NCBI RefSeq assembly: GCF_036850765.1
Contig: NC_089490.1
Coordinates: 241,056,442-241,120,441, forward strand
Length of the DNA: 64,000 nucleotides
DNA from: Saccopteryx bilineata
Taxonomy: Eukaryota > Chordata > Mammalia > Chiroptera > Emballonuridae
Direction: 5' to 3'
Shown here: positions 1 to 10,083 of the stretch, piece by piece
Layout of the letters: the number at the start of each line of letters is the position of its first letter
How positions within the stretch are numbered: the stretch's first letter is position 1
The notes under the pieces: generated by a model
Seen by the model: only the letters and a program-made list of their open reading frames with translations
What the model was told of the DNA's origin: nothing
Database searches by the model: none
Position numbers and translations under genes: made by a program

Positions 1-615
1 ACCTCACCAGGAACACTGGGACTGGAACCACCCCCAGGTCTGAGCGGCAGGTAGCTTGGAGACATAGCAGCCCTGACCACGGGCATTGGTGTGGAGTGCA
101 CACAGAGGGCAGGAAGTACATGTGTGGCCCGGCTGGTGCTCAGGACGTCTGGACCCTGCAGACCTGGTGGCCAGTTCTTCCTGACTGGCCTACAACTCAG
201 AGCTCCAAGGCCATGTGTTTCTAACTCATTGACAGGTCATTGGAATCATTTTCCAAGAGCTGTTGAGATCCAGGAAAGTTTTGCTTTTAAAAGCACACTC
301 TTGAGGGAAGCAGTTCAACCCCAAATTAATTTGAAAAGCTCTGAGATTTAAGTCAGCATCTGGGTCCAAACCACCAGCTCTTCACGTAAGCTCCATTCTT
401 GGCCAACAACGGCCTCCTCCTCCAAGCTGGCAGCTTCGCCCCAACGTCCAAGCAGTTGGCTGAGGGAGGGAGGGAGGGAGGGAGGTCCAGGGAGGGTGTT
501 TGCATGTTTCTGGCCGAGCTCCCAAGTGCTTCTCAGAAAAGGCTTGCTGTCCTTCGGCATCCTCCTTCCTGAAACCCACTCTGCCCTTAATGTGTCTCCC
601 GCACATCTACCACAG
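1..615 (+). other. PPP1R12B intron, 3' end
   Basis: The window opens inside an intron whose acceptor is the CAG at 613-615, preceded by a pyrimidine-rich tract. The only structured element seen is a short GGGA microsatellite at about 465-485. No exon with acceptable splice sites was seen. Confidence 0.7.
465..485. repeat. (GGGA)n microsatellite
   Basis: About five uninterrupted GGGA units lie in the PPP1R12B intron, 130 bp upstream of the first exon in the window. It is a simple repeat that may be polymorphic, and no function is implied. Confidence 0.8.
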
Positions 616-760
616 GTTGGAGTCTGGAGGTAGCAACCCTACGGCCAGTGACCCCTATGGTGACCGGGCCTCAGCGAGAGCCCGCCGGGAGGCCCGAGAG
701 GCCCGCCTGGCCACCTTGGCCGGCCGCGGGGAAGAGGACAGCAGCAGGGACTACAAGAAG
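616..760 (+). CDS. PPP1R12B: PPP1R12B exon, start of C-terminal coiled-coil region
   Basis: The exon begins after CACAG at 611-615 and ends in AAG before GTAGGG at 761. The first base completes a codon from the upstream exon and the next 144 bases encode 48 residues, starting LESGGSNP and ending RDYKK. The Arg/Ala/Glu-rich stretch in the middle (RARREAREARLA) is predicted helix and matches the region shared by MYPT2 and its small heart subunit. The exon ends in phase 0, matching the next exon. Identification is from the recognisable protein sequence. Confidence 0.93.
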
Positions 761-1265
761 GTAGGGTCCCACGCGGTGTCCCTGTTCCTGGGCCATGGCC
801 TTTGGCGGAGCAGGGCAGGGCAGGGGCCTCGTCTGAGGGAGCAGAGAGACTGCTCAAGTGACATAGTGAAGCCACCTCCCAGCCACCCCACCAGCTAGGC
901 AAGGCCTGCATGGTTGCCTGTGCCTGTATGCTGGTTAGGCACAAGTGTGAGGGGCGCCCACAGAGGGGCGCCAGGGAGAAGCTTCTCTGTTAAGGAAACA
1001 TGCTGACTGCAGTCAGTGTACACACTATCTCTAGAAAACTTCTTTTCGGGGGGGACCCACATTTTTAAGCAACACGAGGGTCCTGCAAAATGTGACAGTC
1101 CTGGGACAAGAGGTGACCTCAGGCGCTGTTATCTGCTCAGTGCCGGGGTTCACTTGCGCTGGAAGGCAGGAGACCCGCTCGCTAGCCGTGCTGTGCCGTA
1201 GACCCCCCACATGGTGGTTGTCACGCGACACCCTCAGAGGTGACCTCTGTCCTCCCCCCCCCCAG
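761..1265 (+). other. PPP1R12B intron
   Basis: This 505-bp intron has a GTAGGG donor and a C-rich polypyrimidine tract ending in CCCCCCCAG. No repeats or other features were recognised in it. Confidence 0.85.
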
Positions 1266-1370
1266 CTGTACGAAAGTGCCCTGACCGAGAACCAGAAGCT
1301 GAAGACTAAGCTGCAGGAGGCACAGCTGGAGCTGGCGGACGTGAAGTCCCGTCTGGAGAAGGTGGCTCAG
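1266..1370 (+). CDS. PPP1R12B: PPP1R12B exon, coiled coil
   Basis: The 105-bp exon encodes 35 residues, from LYESALTEN to RLEKVAQ. It is bounded by a CAG acceptor ending at 1265 and a GTGAGG donor at 1371, and is phase 0 at both ends, so skipping would keep the frame. Leucines and charged residues fall in a heptad-like pattern, as expected for the parallel dimeric coiled coil at the C-terminus of MYPT proteins. Confidence 0.94.
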
Positions 1371-2733
1371 GTGAGGGGGGCACAGCGCGGGGTGACTGGG
1401 TCCAGGGGGTCCTTGGGATGGGGTCACAGCCTCCTGGGTTCAAACTGCTTTCAGCTGCAATCAATGTTTGGCTGGAAATGGACAGCCCACCTCTGGATAG
1501 TCAGGCCTCATCATCCCCGAGGGCAGGCCTCAGAGCCGCCCATAGTCGAACCGTTTGCTAACATGATAGGTGCAGAGAGCACTGGAAATAAAACCCAACC
1601 AACTGCTTTCTGGGTGTGTCAGAATAGCCTTAATTTTGCCAAATACCAGTCAGTTATTGAAATTCAGAAGAAATAGTGGTATAGAGCACATCGCTGCTGG
1701 TGACCAAAACTGTTTGGCAGGACAGGACGGTGGTCACGCTCGTGGAGACAGCTCTACAGACACATGCATCATCTATGCAGGGAAGGGCCACCCGGCCAAG
1801 GGCTGCTCTTGTGAACCGAGTGCAGCAGGGAAGGGCCCTGACCACTGGTGTGGACAAGTCGCGGGGTCTCTGCCCCCGGTTATGGGGGACACTGGGAGGC
1901 GTGGCTGTGACCATCACAGCAGGACAGCCCAGGACAGGAGCCAGAGACCCAAGCTTTGCTGTTACTTCTGCCTATTCCTTAATTTTTTGAAAAAAGAAAC
2001 ATCTGCAGGCAAACCAGTGTGCCCTCTGCATTGGTCAGACATCTTCTGAGGGGAGGAGCTGTGTGCTCCATGGCCAGGCCGTCCCTGCGCCAAGAGCCCA
2101 CCTGGTGCTCTGTCCTGTGCCAGTCACTCAGCCTCACAGATTAGGTGGAAAGTCAGTGGTGACCTGGGTGAAGGTCTGGTTATTTGTTTAATGAAATCTT
2201 AGCTTGTCTGGAAGCTGCATGTGTAGGAGGTGGGCCTGTCGTGCTCAAAGCAGGAGGCAGCATGGGGCTCAGACCCAGCAGCCCGTGTGGGGAAAGCTCG
2301 GCTCAGAGAAGCAGGCCCGACCCCAGCACAGGGCACAGAGGGGCAGCCTGGACCAGGCGCCGCTCAGACGCCCAGTGCAGGTGCAGGCTATCCTGTCAGG
2401 GAGGGCAGCCCCACTGCTTCTGGCAGAGACTTGCTCTTACAGGACCTGGAGTGGGCTGTGAGGTGGTGAGCACTACAGCGTGAGGGTCAGTGTCTGACCT
2501 GTGGCAATTGTCAATGTGCTGCTGGCCTGCCCTCCCAGCAAGAGCCCTGTGGTTTGCAGAGGTGACAGTTGGGCCGCAAGTCCCGACAGCACCTGTGTGT
2601 GCTGGGCACCCCGTCACTGTGCAGGCCCAGAGCCCTGGCATCGACCCCACATCCACAGGGACGCTGCACCATATGGGGCCCAGCTTGGGACTGCCCGGGT
2701 GACACGTGTTCTTCCCCTCACTCCTTCCCACAG
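1371..2733 (+). other. PPP1R12B intron
   Basis: This 1.36 kb intron lies between two phase-0 exons, with a GTGAGG donor and a TTCCCACAG acceptor. No young SINE, L1 or LTR was recognised, and its open reading frames have no splice support or recognisable protein. Confidence 0.8.
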
Positions 2734-2784
2734 AAACAGGAGAAGACGCCTGACAGGTCCTCGGTACTAGAGGCGGAGAAGCGG
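2734..2784 (+). CDS. PPP1R12B: PPP1R12B small exon, coiled coil
   Basis: The 51-bp exon encodes 17 residues (KQEKTPDRSSVLEAEKR). It has a CAG acceptor at 2731-2733 and a strong GTACGT donor at 2785, and is phase 0 at both ends. It is too short to be seen without the splice sites and the known protein order, since it must bridge the preceding exon (ending VAQ) and the following one (starting ERRALERK). Confidence 0.92.
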
Positions 2785-3719
2785 GTACGTGGCCGTTCCC
2801 GTGTCTCTGTGGCGTCTCTGACTGTGGCTGGCACCAGGGGAGCAAGCGCAGCTCAGGAGGCAGGAGCTGGGCCGCTCCACGCCCCGCTCGGGCCCAGACT
2901 CCTGTCTGACTAGTCTTTGGGCTTCGTCAGACGGTCAGTACTGTCTCTGTGTTCCCTGGGGGCAGGGTCCACAAAGACCATGCGCATGTGCACACGCTAC
3001 ACACATGCACACGCTATACCACACATGCATGTGTACGCGCACAGCACGACACCAGGTCCAGGCTCTGCCCCCCACCACCACCTGAAGAGGAGGCAGCTTT
3101 CAGCAAGAAAGCTGCTTGCATTGGCAGCTTTTCACCCTGCATTGGGTAAGGTCTGGGGCCTAAAATGTGAACCCACAGTGTCGCCCTCGGCTGAGGGAAA
3201 GTTTCTGGTTCAGTTGCTGACCCCGAGTGGAGTTTGACATTCCTGGACCAGGAAGACTCGGGCTCATTGAGGAGCCATAGCTTTGGTCAACCCTGGGGGA
3301 CGGCTTCCCACCCTGTGAACCTGTTGAATCTGGAAGGCAGCTGAGTGTCATGACATGATGTGTCCTCTGGTCTGTACACAGTCTCCTTGGTGTCCTGTCT
3401 AATCGCAGAGCCTCACTGGCTCAGAAATCGTTGTGGGGGGAGGGGCTTCACAGATGACAGTGTCAGCCCGGCCTCCACAGCAGTGTGACAGGCGGCTCCT
3501 GAGGAACTGGCGACCCTGAAGGGAAGGAAGGGTTGCCTGGAGTCCTGAGGAGCAGCAGGCAGAGCTCAGGCCCTGGCTCTGGTTGTCTGGTGGGAGGGGC
3601 AGAGGGGGTTTTCTCTCCCTGAGGCCTCCGGGGTTGGCGGGCACATCCTGACCCTGCTGGTCTCCTGGGCCAGGAGGCAGCACTTGGGCTCCTTGCTGAA
3701 CCAGCCCATCTCTTCACAG
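2785..3719 (+). other. PPP1R12B intron
   Basis: This 935-bp intron has a CA-rich stretch at about 2985-3050 and an acceptor TCTTCACAG. Nothing else was recognised in it. Confidence 0.8.
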
Positions 3720-3770
3720 GAAAGGCGTGCCCTGGAGCGGAAGATGTCGGAGATGGAGGAGGAGATGAAG
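3720..3770 (+). CDS. PPP1R12B: PPP1R12B small exon, last constant exon
   Basis: The 51-bp exon encodes 17 residues (ERRALERKMSEMEEEMK) and is followed by a GTATGG donor. It is phase 0 at both ends. It is the branch point of the gene: its donor can join either the acceptor at 6341 or the acceptor at 9996, both of which open directly into a leucine-zipper C-terminus in the correct frame. Confidence 0.93.
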
Positions 3771-6341
3771 GTATGGAGGCCCAGACTCTCTGAGAGCATA
3801 CAGCGTTGGTTTCAGGGTAATGCTGGAGACAGACCTGGTTAAAGGGTCACAGTTTCCCAGGGGCTGGGGGACGGGCTGAGCTCCCCACCCTGCCATTGTG
3901 GCCCAGCGAGAGGGGCCCCGTTTGAGCCATGCAGTCAGGATTGGCTCACACGCGGTTACCTGTCCCTGTGCACACCCCTCTGAGATGCACGGTGATACTC
4001 GGTGCTGCCTAGGCACGTGGGCTCACTGCTCCCTCCACAGCATATCCTGCACGGACCGACCGTCATGTCATGACCGTGTAGCTGTGATGCACGCTGCCCA
4101 AGAAGCCCATCCCTGTGGGGCGGGGGTGCCGTGGGGCCGCTGGGCCCTAGGTGGTGGGAGAGCCCGCCACGCATGACCCCAGCTGCAGTCGCTTAGCACA
4201 GCTCAGCTTCCTTCCGTCGCGGGCCGTCTTTCCCCTGAGTGTAAGGTAGGAGCGCCCGTCCGGTGACACATAGGAGGCAAGAGGTCGATGCCTGGACCCT
4301 GCTGGGTGCAGTGTCCCTGATGTGCAGGTGGGGGCGTGTGTATGCTGCTGGTTGTGTAATGCTGGGTCTTCACTGTACCTGGCGCAGTCCAGGCCTGCAA
4401 GGACCCGCGTTTCGCTCCCGAGGGCTCCGCCCCAGTCACTAGTCAACCCATAGGTTCCACCAGCACCTGCCTAGGTCTCAGACATTTTGTGTCTTTAAAG
4501 CATGAGGTAGAGGTGACCAGTGGCTAACGGTCCTGAGACAACAAAGGCATGCTTACCGTTCGCTGCTCTACCCGCTGGTTCCAGCCCCACGTACCCTGCT
4601 CCCTCCTGTCCAGAGCGTGGGCACCTCTTTGCTGCCACAGGGTGACGCCTCTCCTGTCAGGTGCCGTCAGCGACATGTGCTGAGAAATGGCCAGAGCTGG
4701 TGCCTCCGCGGGGGCCACACAGCCAACGCTGCTCCTGGGACTCTGTCACACACACAGTTCCCAGGGAAGTGGAGGCCCTCCGCCTCCTGTGGTACACATG
4801 GGGCCCCCAAATGTGGTTCTGTTGCCCACAGCCCTGAGCTGACCAGGACAGGTGGCCATTCTCTGTCCCCTGTGGGTTTTGGTTCCTGAGCCTGGTCCCG
4901 GCCCTGAGGGGTCGAAGGATGTGAGTGGACAGCTCCCAGCCTGTCACTGCCTCAGCATGTAGTGACCAGTGTCCCACATGGCAGCCACTGTGCAGGTGAC
5001 TGTCCTATCCAGTCGGGGCCTGTCAAGTGGAGGCCTGTGGCCCATGTGTGTCCTGTGCTTGGTCACACAGACACTTGGGTCAGGAGCAGGTAGAGAGCTG
5101 GTCTCCACAGGAACCCAAGTGGGGGGTGCTCATGGCAGGAAGGGTCCCAGTGCTGGCTGCTCCAACTGTGGCAACTGCAGTGGAAAGCTGGTGAGTCAGG
5201 AGCCATGCGGTGTGTGGGGGTTCCTATGGGGCGTGGCTCCCGTGGGGGCATGGCTGCCTGGCCCTGACACCCCCACTCCTGGGTCAGTGCCAGGCATCGT
5301 GTGTGCGGGGGCCTCTCTGGTCTGGGGGTATACCCACGTCAAACCTAGCCACGTCTTGGCTGCAGCCTCAGCGTGCGACAACAGACAGTTGGAAGCGTGG
5401 TCCAGTGTCAGCACAGAGGAGCTTCCTGTTGGTCCTAACATGGTGCCCGTCTGTGCAGGGCTTCTTCCAGGGGCAGCTTCGCCTGGCTCGTCCCTTCCAC
5501 AGCCAGGAGGAGGGTTGCCCAGTCCCTGCCCTTCAGGGGCAACTTGGAACTGCTGGCCACCCCCTCTTTGCAGACAGAGATGTTGAGTGTTTGTTTCTCC
5601 ATTTTCCTCTCCTCTGTCTCCTCGTGCCACCGTCACTTCTCTGCCCATCACACAGATGGCTATGACCACCACCCTCCACCTGTGCTCCTCCATGTGGGCA
5701 GACACTCCGTTTCGTCCTCAAAGCCCACTCACATCCCAGGATCATTCTCACCCAAAAGCTAATGGTCACACAGGAAAGGGCTGTTCTTCACTGTCCCGGT
5801 GGGTGGCAGGAGGGCATGGGGTGTCAGGACCCGTCTGTGGCTGGCTCTCTGCGCCGTGGGCAATGTAGTGCAGGTCTGGTGGGTTACATACAGCCCGGGC
5901 TCCAGAGCAGTGACCACCCCTAAGAGCAGGTTAGAGCGCTACCCACCCCTGCTGTGCCCCCCCCCCTTCTAGTGGCCTTTCCAGAGAACACACAGCCCCT
6001 TGTTTACTGTGAAGGAAGAGCACAAGGTAGAGGTGGACCCAGGAGGGACCAGGGACTGGGCGAACAGGCCGCACCCCGGGTGGAGGCTGAAGCACGGGAC
6101 TCAGCTCAGAGCCTCTGGCGCCCAGCACAGGGCGGGGCGCCCCCGGGGGACGGTTTTGGAGAGCACTATGCATGGCTGACCTTTGCTGGGGGAATGGGGT
6201 GTGGCCGCTGGTGCTTCTGCCCCCCCCCCCTTGTTTCCTCTTCTGCATGCAAACCAGAACCACCAGTCACGTGACCTCTCTGTCCTGCTCTTATCTCCTG
6301 GTCTGTCTGTCTGTCTCTGTCCATGCCCGTGCCCACTGCAG
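3771..6341 (+). other. PPP1R12B intron before the alternative last exon
   Basis: This 2.57 kb intron ends with an 11-base C tract (6220-6230) and a GTCT simple repeat (about 6300-6318) only 24 bp before the acceptor CTGCAG of the alternative last exon. No young transposon was recognised. The GTCT repeat lies in the polypyrimidine zone and could affect use of the alternative exon. Confidence 0.75.
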
Positions 6342-6470
6342 AACCTCCACCAGCTAAAGCAGATCCAAACCCTGAAGCAGATGAACGAGCAGCTGCAGGC
6401 CGAGAACAGGGCGCTGGCCCGTGTGGTGGCCCGGCTCTCGGCGTCCGTGCAGCCCTCGCAGGAGCTCTAG
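6342..6470 (+). CDS. PPP1R12B: PPP1R12B alternative last exon (coding part), zipper variant
   Basis: The acceptor CACTGCAG ends at 6341 and opens in phase 0 into 42 codons, from [11 protein letters not shown] to QPSQEL, ending in TAG at 6468-6470. Leucines at exon residues 11, 18, 25 and 32 form a regular heptad zipper. The exon has its own 3'UTR and AATAAA, so it is a true alternative terminal exon. From memory, similar ends occur in annotated MYPT2 isoforms. The distal QPSQEL end is less certain to be conserved. It replaces the canonical ISKLSK terminus. Confidence 0.85.
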   Translation, partial: NLHQLKQIQTLKQMNEQLQAENRALARVVARLSASVQPSQEL

Positions 6471-7695
6471 CTGCCACGCCGCAGGCAGGTTCGCCCTCTG
6501 CGCCCTCTCTGGCCACACACAGAGTCCGTGTGTGTCGCTGTGGAGGTTGCCGTCGAAAGAAAAGGAGCCGGACTGAGGCCTGAGCAGGACCCAACCTTGT
6601 CGGGCGGCTGGGCTGGGGGCACTCAGGAAGCGCCCAGAGCACGAGGTTGCGGCCTGGCTACAGTCACTACGCACTGAGGCCGCGCTTTCTGCCAAGGGTG
6701 GCCCAGTCCCGGAGCTTGAGGTTAGGCATGGGGGAATGGAAGGCATGGTCTCGCAACTCACACCTCCAGACAGGTCTGGGTCAAGACCACAGACCCTGCT
6801 GCTGCTCCTGTGAAACCAGGGTTGAGATTGGCCTTCTGGGGACCCTGCATGCTGTCACAGCTGTGCCGGGGTGGGCCGGAGGTGCTCCCACCCGTTATGC
6901 ATCTCAGGGCCCTGGCAGCATGTCCCAGTCTTCCGCTCCGCCCACATGTGGGCCAGCTTTGCAAAGAGGTGGAAGTGGGTTACTGTCAGCGAGAACCAGA
7001 AAGAAGTGTGTGTGGTCAACAGCCTCGGGGGGGGGGGGGGATCTGAAAGACAAGCTACAGACCACGTGATGGGGGTCTGAGAGGAGTTCTCACCAGGCCA
7101 TGCTGAGCGGCTGCTCTTCCAGAAGGAAGAGCCTTGCGGGGCCTCCAGCATGGGTGGTGGCCAGCCTCAGGGCCCCTGGGAAGTTCAAGCTGGGGTGACT
7201 GGTGACCCCCAGAGACATCCCAGCTATTTTCAGTGCCCTCTTTGGTAAGACAGCATAGGATGGGGTGAGACCTGCTATCAGAGGTCAGTAACCGCGGTGA
7301 CCGTCACTTGAGAGGCCTGTGCCCATGCCCCCCAACAGTCACTTTATAGATGAGAACACCCGGGGACAGGCCCAGTGACACGGCCAGGCGCTCAGAGTAA
7401 GCAGCAGTCAGAACTCAGACCCCAAACCCTGACCACCGAGTGCACACCAGCGCACAGTCCCCCTCTGCCCAGGGTTGAGGGCAGTGCCCTCTCAGTGCCC
7501 ACATCCTATGCAGGGTCAGCTTCCAAGGAGCCCCGGGCTGAGGGAAGGGTCTGCTGGCTACGGTCTGCTGACCCGGCCCAGGGCAGCCTGGGAGCCAGAC
7601 AGCTACAGGGAGAGGACAAGAATATTCCAAGACACGTGACACTTAACATGGAGTAAAGTGTCAGCTTCCAGAAATAAAGCTTTATTGGCATTGAG
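6471..7695 (+). other. PPP1R12B: 3'UTR of the short PPP1R12B isoform
   Basis: The UTR runs about 1.2 kb from the TAG at 6470 to the AATAAA at 7673. It contains a 14-base G run at 7027-7040 and a weak MIR-like stretch around 7335-7440. No coding potential with family support was seen. Confidence 0.7.
7673..7678 (+). terminator. PPP1R12B: Poly(A) signal AATAAA, short PPP1R12B isoform
   Basis: A canonical AATAAA follows the alternative last exon, with G/T-rich sequence 15-40 bp downstream. It supports true transcript ends here rather than a skipped internal exon. Confidence 0.75.
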
Positions 7696-9996
7696 GTGCG
7701 CCCACATGTTTGCGTGCTCACCAGCCTGAGGCTGAGGGGCAGCACCTGCCCACCCCTCACAAAGAAACCCTGGCTGGAAGGAAAGACATGAAAGCCAAGC
7801 AGGCAGCACAGTCACAGGAGGGCGTCCTGCCTTACCTTATAAGGGACACACTATCTTAGCCTCCTCATGGGAGTAGGAGCGTGTCCCTTGTCCCCTCCCC
7901 CCCAGCTGCTGGCAGGGAGCCCCATGTCCTGACCTGCAGCTATAGGCCTGGTTCCCCTCTTACACACCGCTCAGAGGCTGTAAAAAGCAGTATTTAAGAA
8001 AACGTACTTGTCCAGAGTTCCTTAACATCAAGCTGGGATCAGATGGGAATTTAGAGACTAGAAAGCTGACAGTCCAGTGAGCTGCATGAGAAAGCTTCTC
8101 TCCTGCCCCCCAGGGAGTCCTAGCCAGTCCTGACCTTGGTGAGGTCAGTGGCCCGCCCAGCCTCCTCCTCTGGAGTCAAGTCCCACCCTGCCCCTCCCTC
8201 CAGATGTCAGCACAGGGGAGAACTGTCCATTGGGTTTCTTTTATTTTTCTGAAGTGAGAAGCAGGGGGCAGAGGAAGGAGAGACTCCTGCATGCGCCCTA
8301 CCAGGATCCACCAGGCATGCCCACTAAGGAGCCATGCTCTGGACTTTGCAGCCAGAGCCAGGCACTATCTATATCTAGCACCTGAGGCAGAGGCCATGGA
8401 GCTGAGCTGTCCTCAGGGCCTGGGCCAACTTTGCTCCAATGGAGCCTTGGCTGCAGGAGGGGAAGAGAGAGACAGAGAGGAAGGAGGGGGGAAGGGTAGA
8501 GAAGCAGATGGGCACTTCTGTGTGCCCTGGCCGGGAATCGAACCTTGGACTCTTGCACACCAGGCCGATGCTCTACCACTGAGCCAACTGACCAGGGCCT
8601 GGGTTTCTTTTTTCCCCAAATTCACATGGAAGTCAGTCACCCAGGCTCAAGGAATAGTTTTAAAAGCTCTTATTGTATGAGCTGCCAGCGTGGACACACC
8701 CTCAGCCTCGGAGGCCCTGCTGGCCCAGGGCAGGGGTGGTGGGGAGTCCAGAGGCCATCCGGGCTGTCAATCCATGAGATGGAGGCAGGAGGGCAGGGTC
8801 CAAGAACAGGTTCTGTGTGGTATTTTCTGGATTAAGTTCTCTGAGAGCTTGTGGTGGCAACAGGAGCCCTGAGTGCCGCATGGCCTTCAGGTCAGACACG
8901 AAGTCGCCTGTCTTTGTCTGTGGGCCTGCAGGTCCCCCTACCCTCGGGGGCACGAGGCACAGACAGTTGTGTCTCAGAAACGAGGGAGTGGTTTGCTTGA
9001 GCTGGCATGGGGCATGGGTGACAGGCTTGTCACCTTGGTGTTCCATGCCCTCCAGGCCACATCTGTAAGGAGAGTGACCTTCAGAGCCATCCACACACGG
9101 GGTCAGCATCAGGCCTGGGCATCTAGGAGTTGTGGATTCCTGTCCCGTGTGTGTGCCTTGTGAGACCAAGGAGTGAACGTCCACACAGCTATCCATATCC
9201 CCTCTTTGTTCCCTGCGTGTCAGTGACTACCTGGCCTGTGGCACTGAGCTCTGGGTCTCACACCCCTGCGCCACCACCCTCCCTAGGAGCCTGCCTGGCA
9301 TGGCCTCTGGGCTCAGTCCGTTGGTCACGGCATCGGCTCTGAGCAGCATGGTGCGGGTTCTGTGGCTCTGACCCAGCTGTCCCGTGGCAGCCCTGCCCGT
9401 GCAGGAACTGCGTTGCCTACTGAGCTGGGCAGAGCTGGCTAACGGGAGACCCTTCCTGCCTGGGGCTGCTGGCTGACAGCAGCAGTGACCTCAGCAGGGC
9501 CTCCTGGGCTGCGGGTACCGTGTGCGGGGGTGGGGTGGGGGGGGGCGACGGACATGTGCTCCCTGCTCACTGCACTAGCTCTGGTGCCTGCTCCAAGGGC
9601 ACCAGGTTGTGGTGGGTAAAAGGGGACTTGTGGGCTTCAGTCCCCAGAGGAGACCCAGGCCTGGGGGTCGGGGGGTGTCCTGCCCCATCTCTGTTGTCAG
9701 TGGGGGTAGAGTTTTCCCTTAACTCAGTTGACGCCTACCCTCTGGATTCCCTCCCTGGTCATCACTGTCACGGGCATGGCCCACCCTTCTTTAGGCTGGT
9801 GACGTCAGGGCAGGGACCAGGTAGACAGGGTGTTTAGTGGGGGACATCGGACGTGTGCTGTTGAGGGCATGGGCTGTGGTTTCTTACATGTTCACACTGA
9901 ATCCTGGGGCCATCCCCACACACGCTGCCCCAGACGCCCTATGCCACCAGCCTGGTCACGTCAGCTGTGACACCCCTCCCCTCTGTCACCCCACAG
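7696..9996 (+). other. PPP1R12B intron before the canonical last exon
   Basis: This segment is intronic for the long isoform. It contains one complete minus-strand SINE (8243-8600) and G-rich sequence at about 9525-9546. Its acceptor is CCCCACAG at 9989-9996. Confidence 0.75.
8243..8600 (-). mobile_element. tRNA-derived SINE, long family, complete
   Basis: The element is in minus orientation. The tRNA-like head with a B-box-like GAATCGAACC complement lies at the high-coordinate end and the T-rich tail complement at the low end. It is flanked by a perfect 11-bp target-site duplication, GGGTTTCTTTT, at 8232-8242 and 8601-8611. The body carries the family marker CCATTGGAGC (in complement) and the CT-rich block. 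Perfect duplications indicate a fairly young L1-mobilised insertion. Confidence 0.95.
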
Positions 9997-10083
9997 GTGT
10001 TGACAGAACTGAAGTCCGACAACCAGAGGCTGAAAGACGAGAACGGGGCCCTCATCAGAGTCATCAGCAAATTGTCCAAGTAG
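9997..10083 (+). CDS. PPP1R12B: PPP1R12B canonical last coding exon, leucine zipper
   Basis: The exon opens in phase 0 after CACAG and encodes 28 residues, from [13 protein letters not shown] to VISKLSK, ending in TAG at 10081-10083. Leucines at exon residues 5, 12, 19 and 26 form the leucine zipper that in MYPT proteins mediates partner binding, including PKG. The sequence is nearly identical to the canonical MYPT family terminus. Confidence 0.96.
   Translation: MLTELKSDNQRLKDENGALIRVISKLSK

Noticed and set aside
1092..1676. 194-codon open frame over the second PPP1R12B exon
   Set aside because: Only the 35 residues between the AG at 1265 and the GT at 1371 match the family. The remainder is intron read-through.
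4969..5586. 205-codon plus-strand frame in the PPP1R12B intron
   Set aside because: No recognisable domain, no convincing splice sites, and comparable open frames overlap on the other strand.
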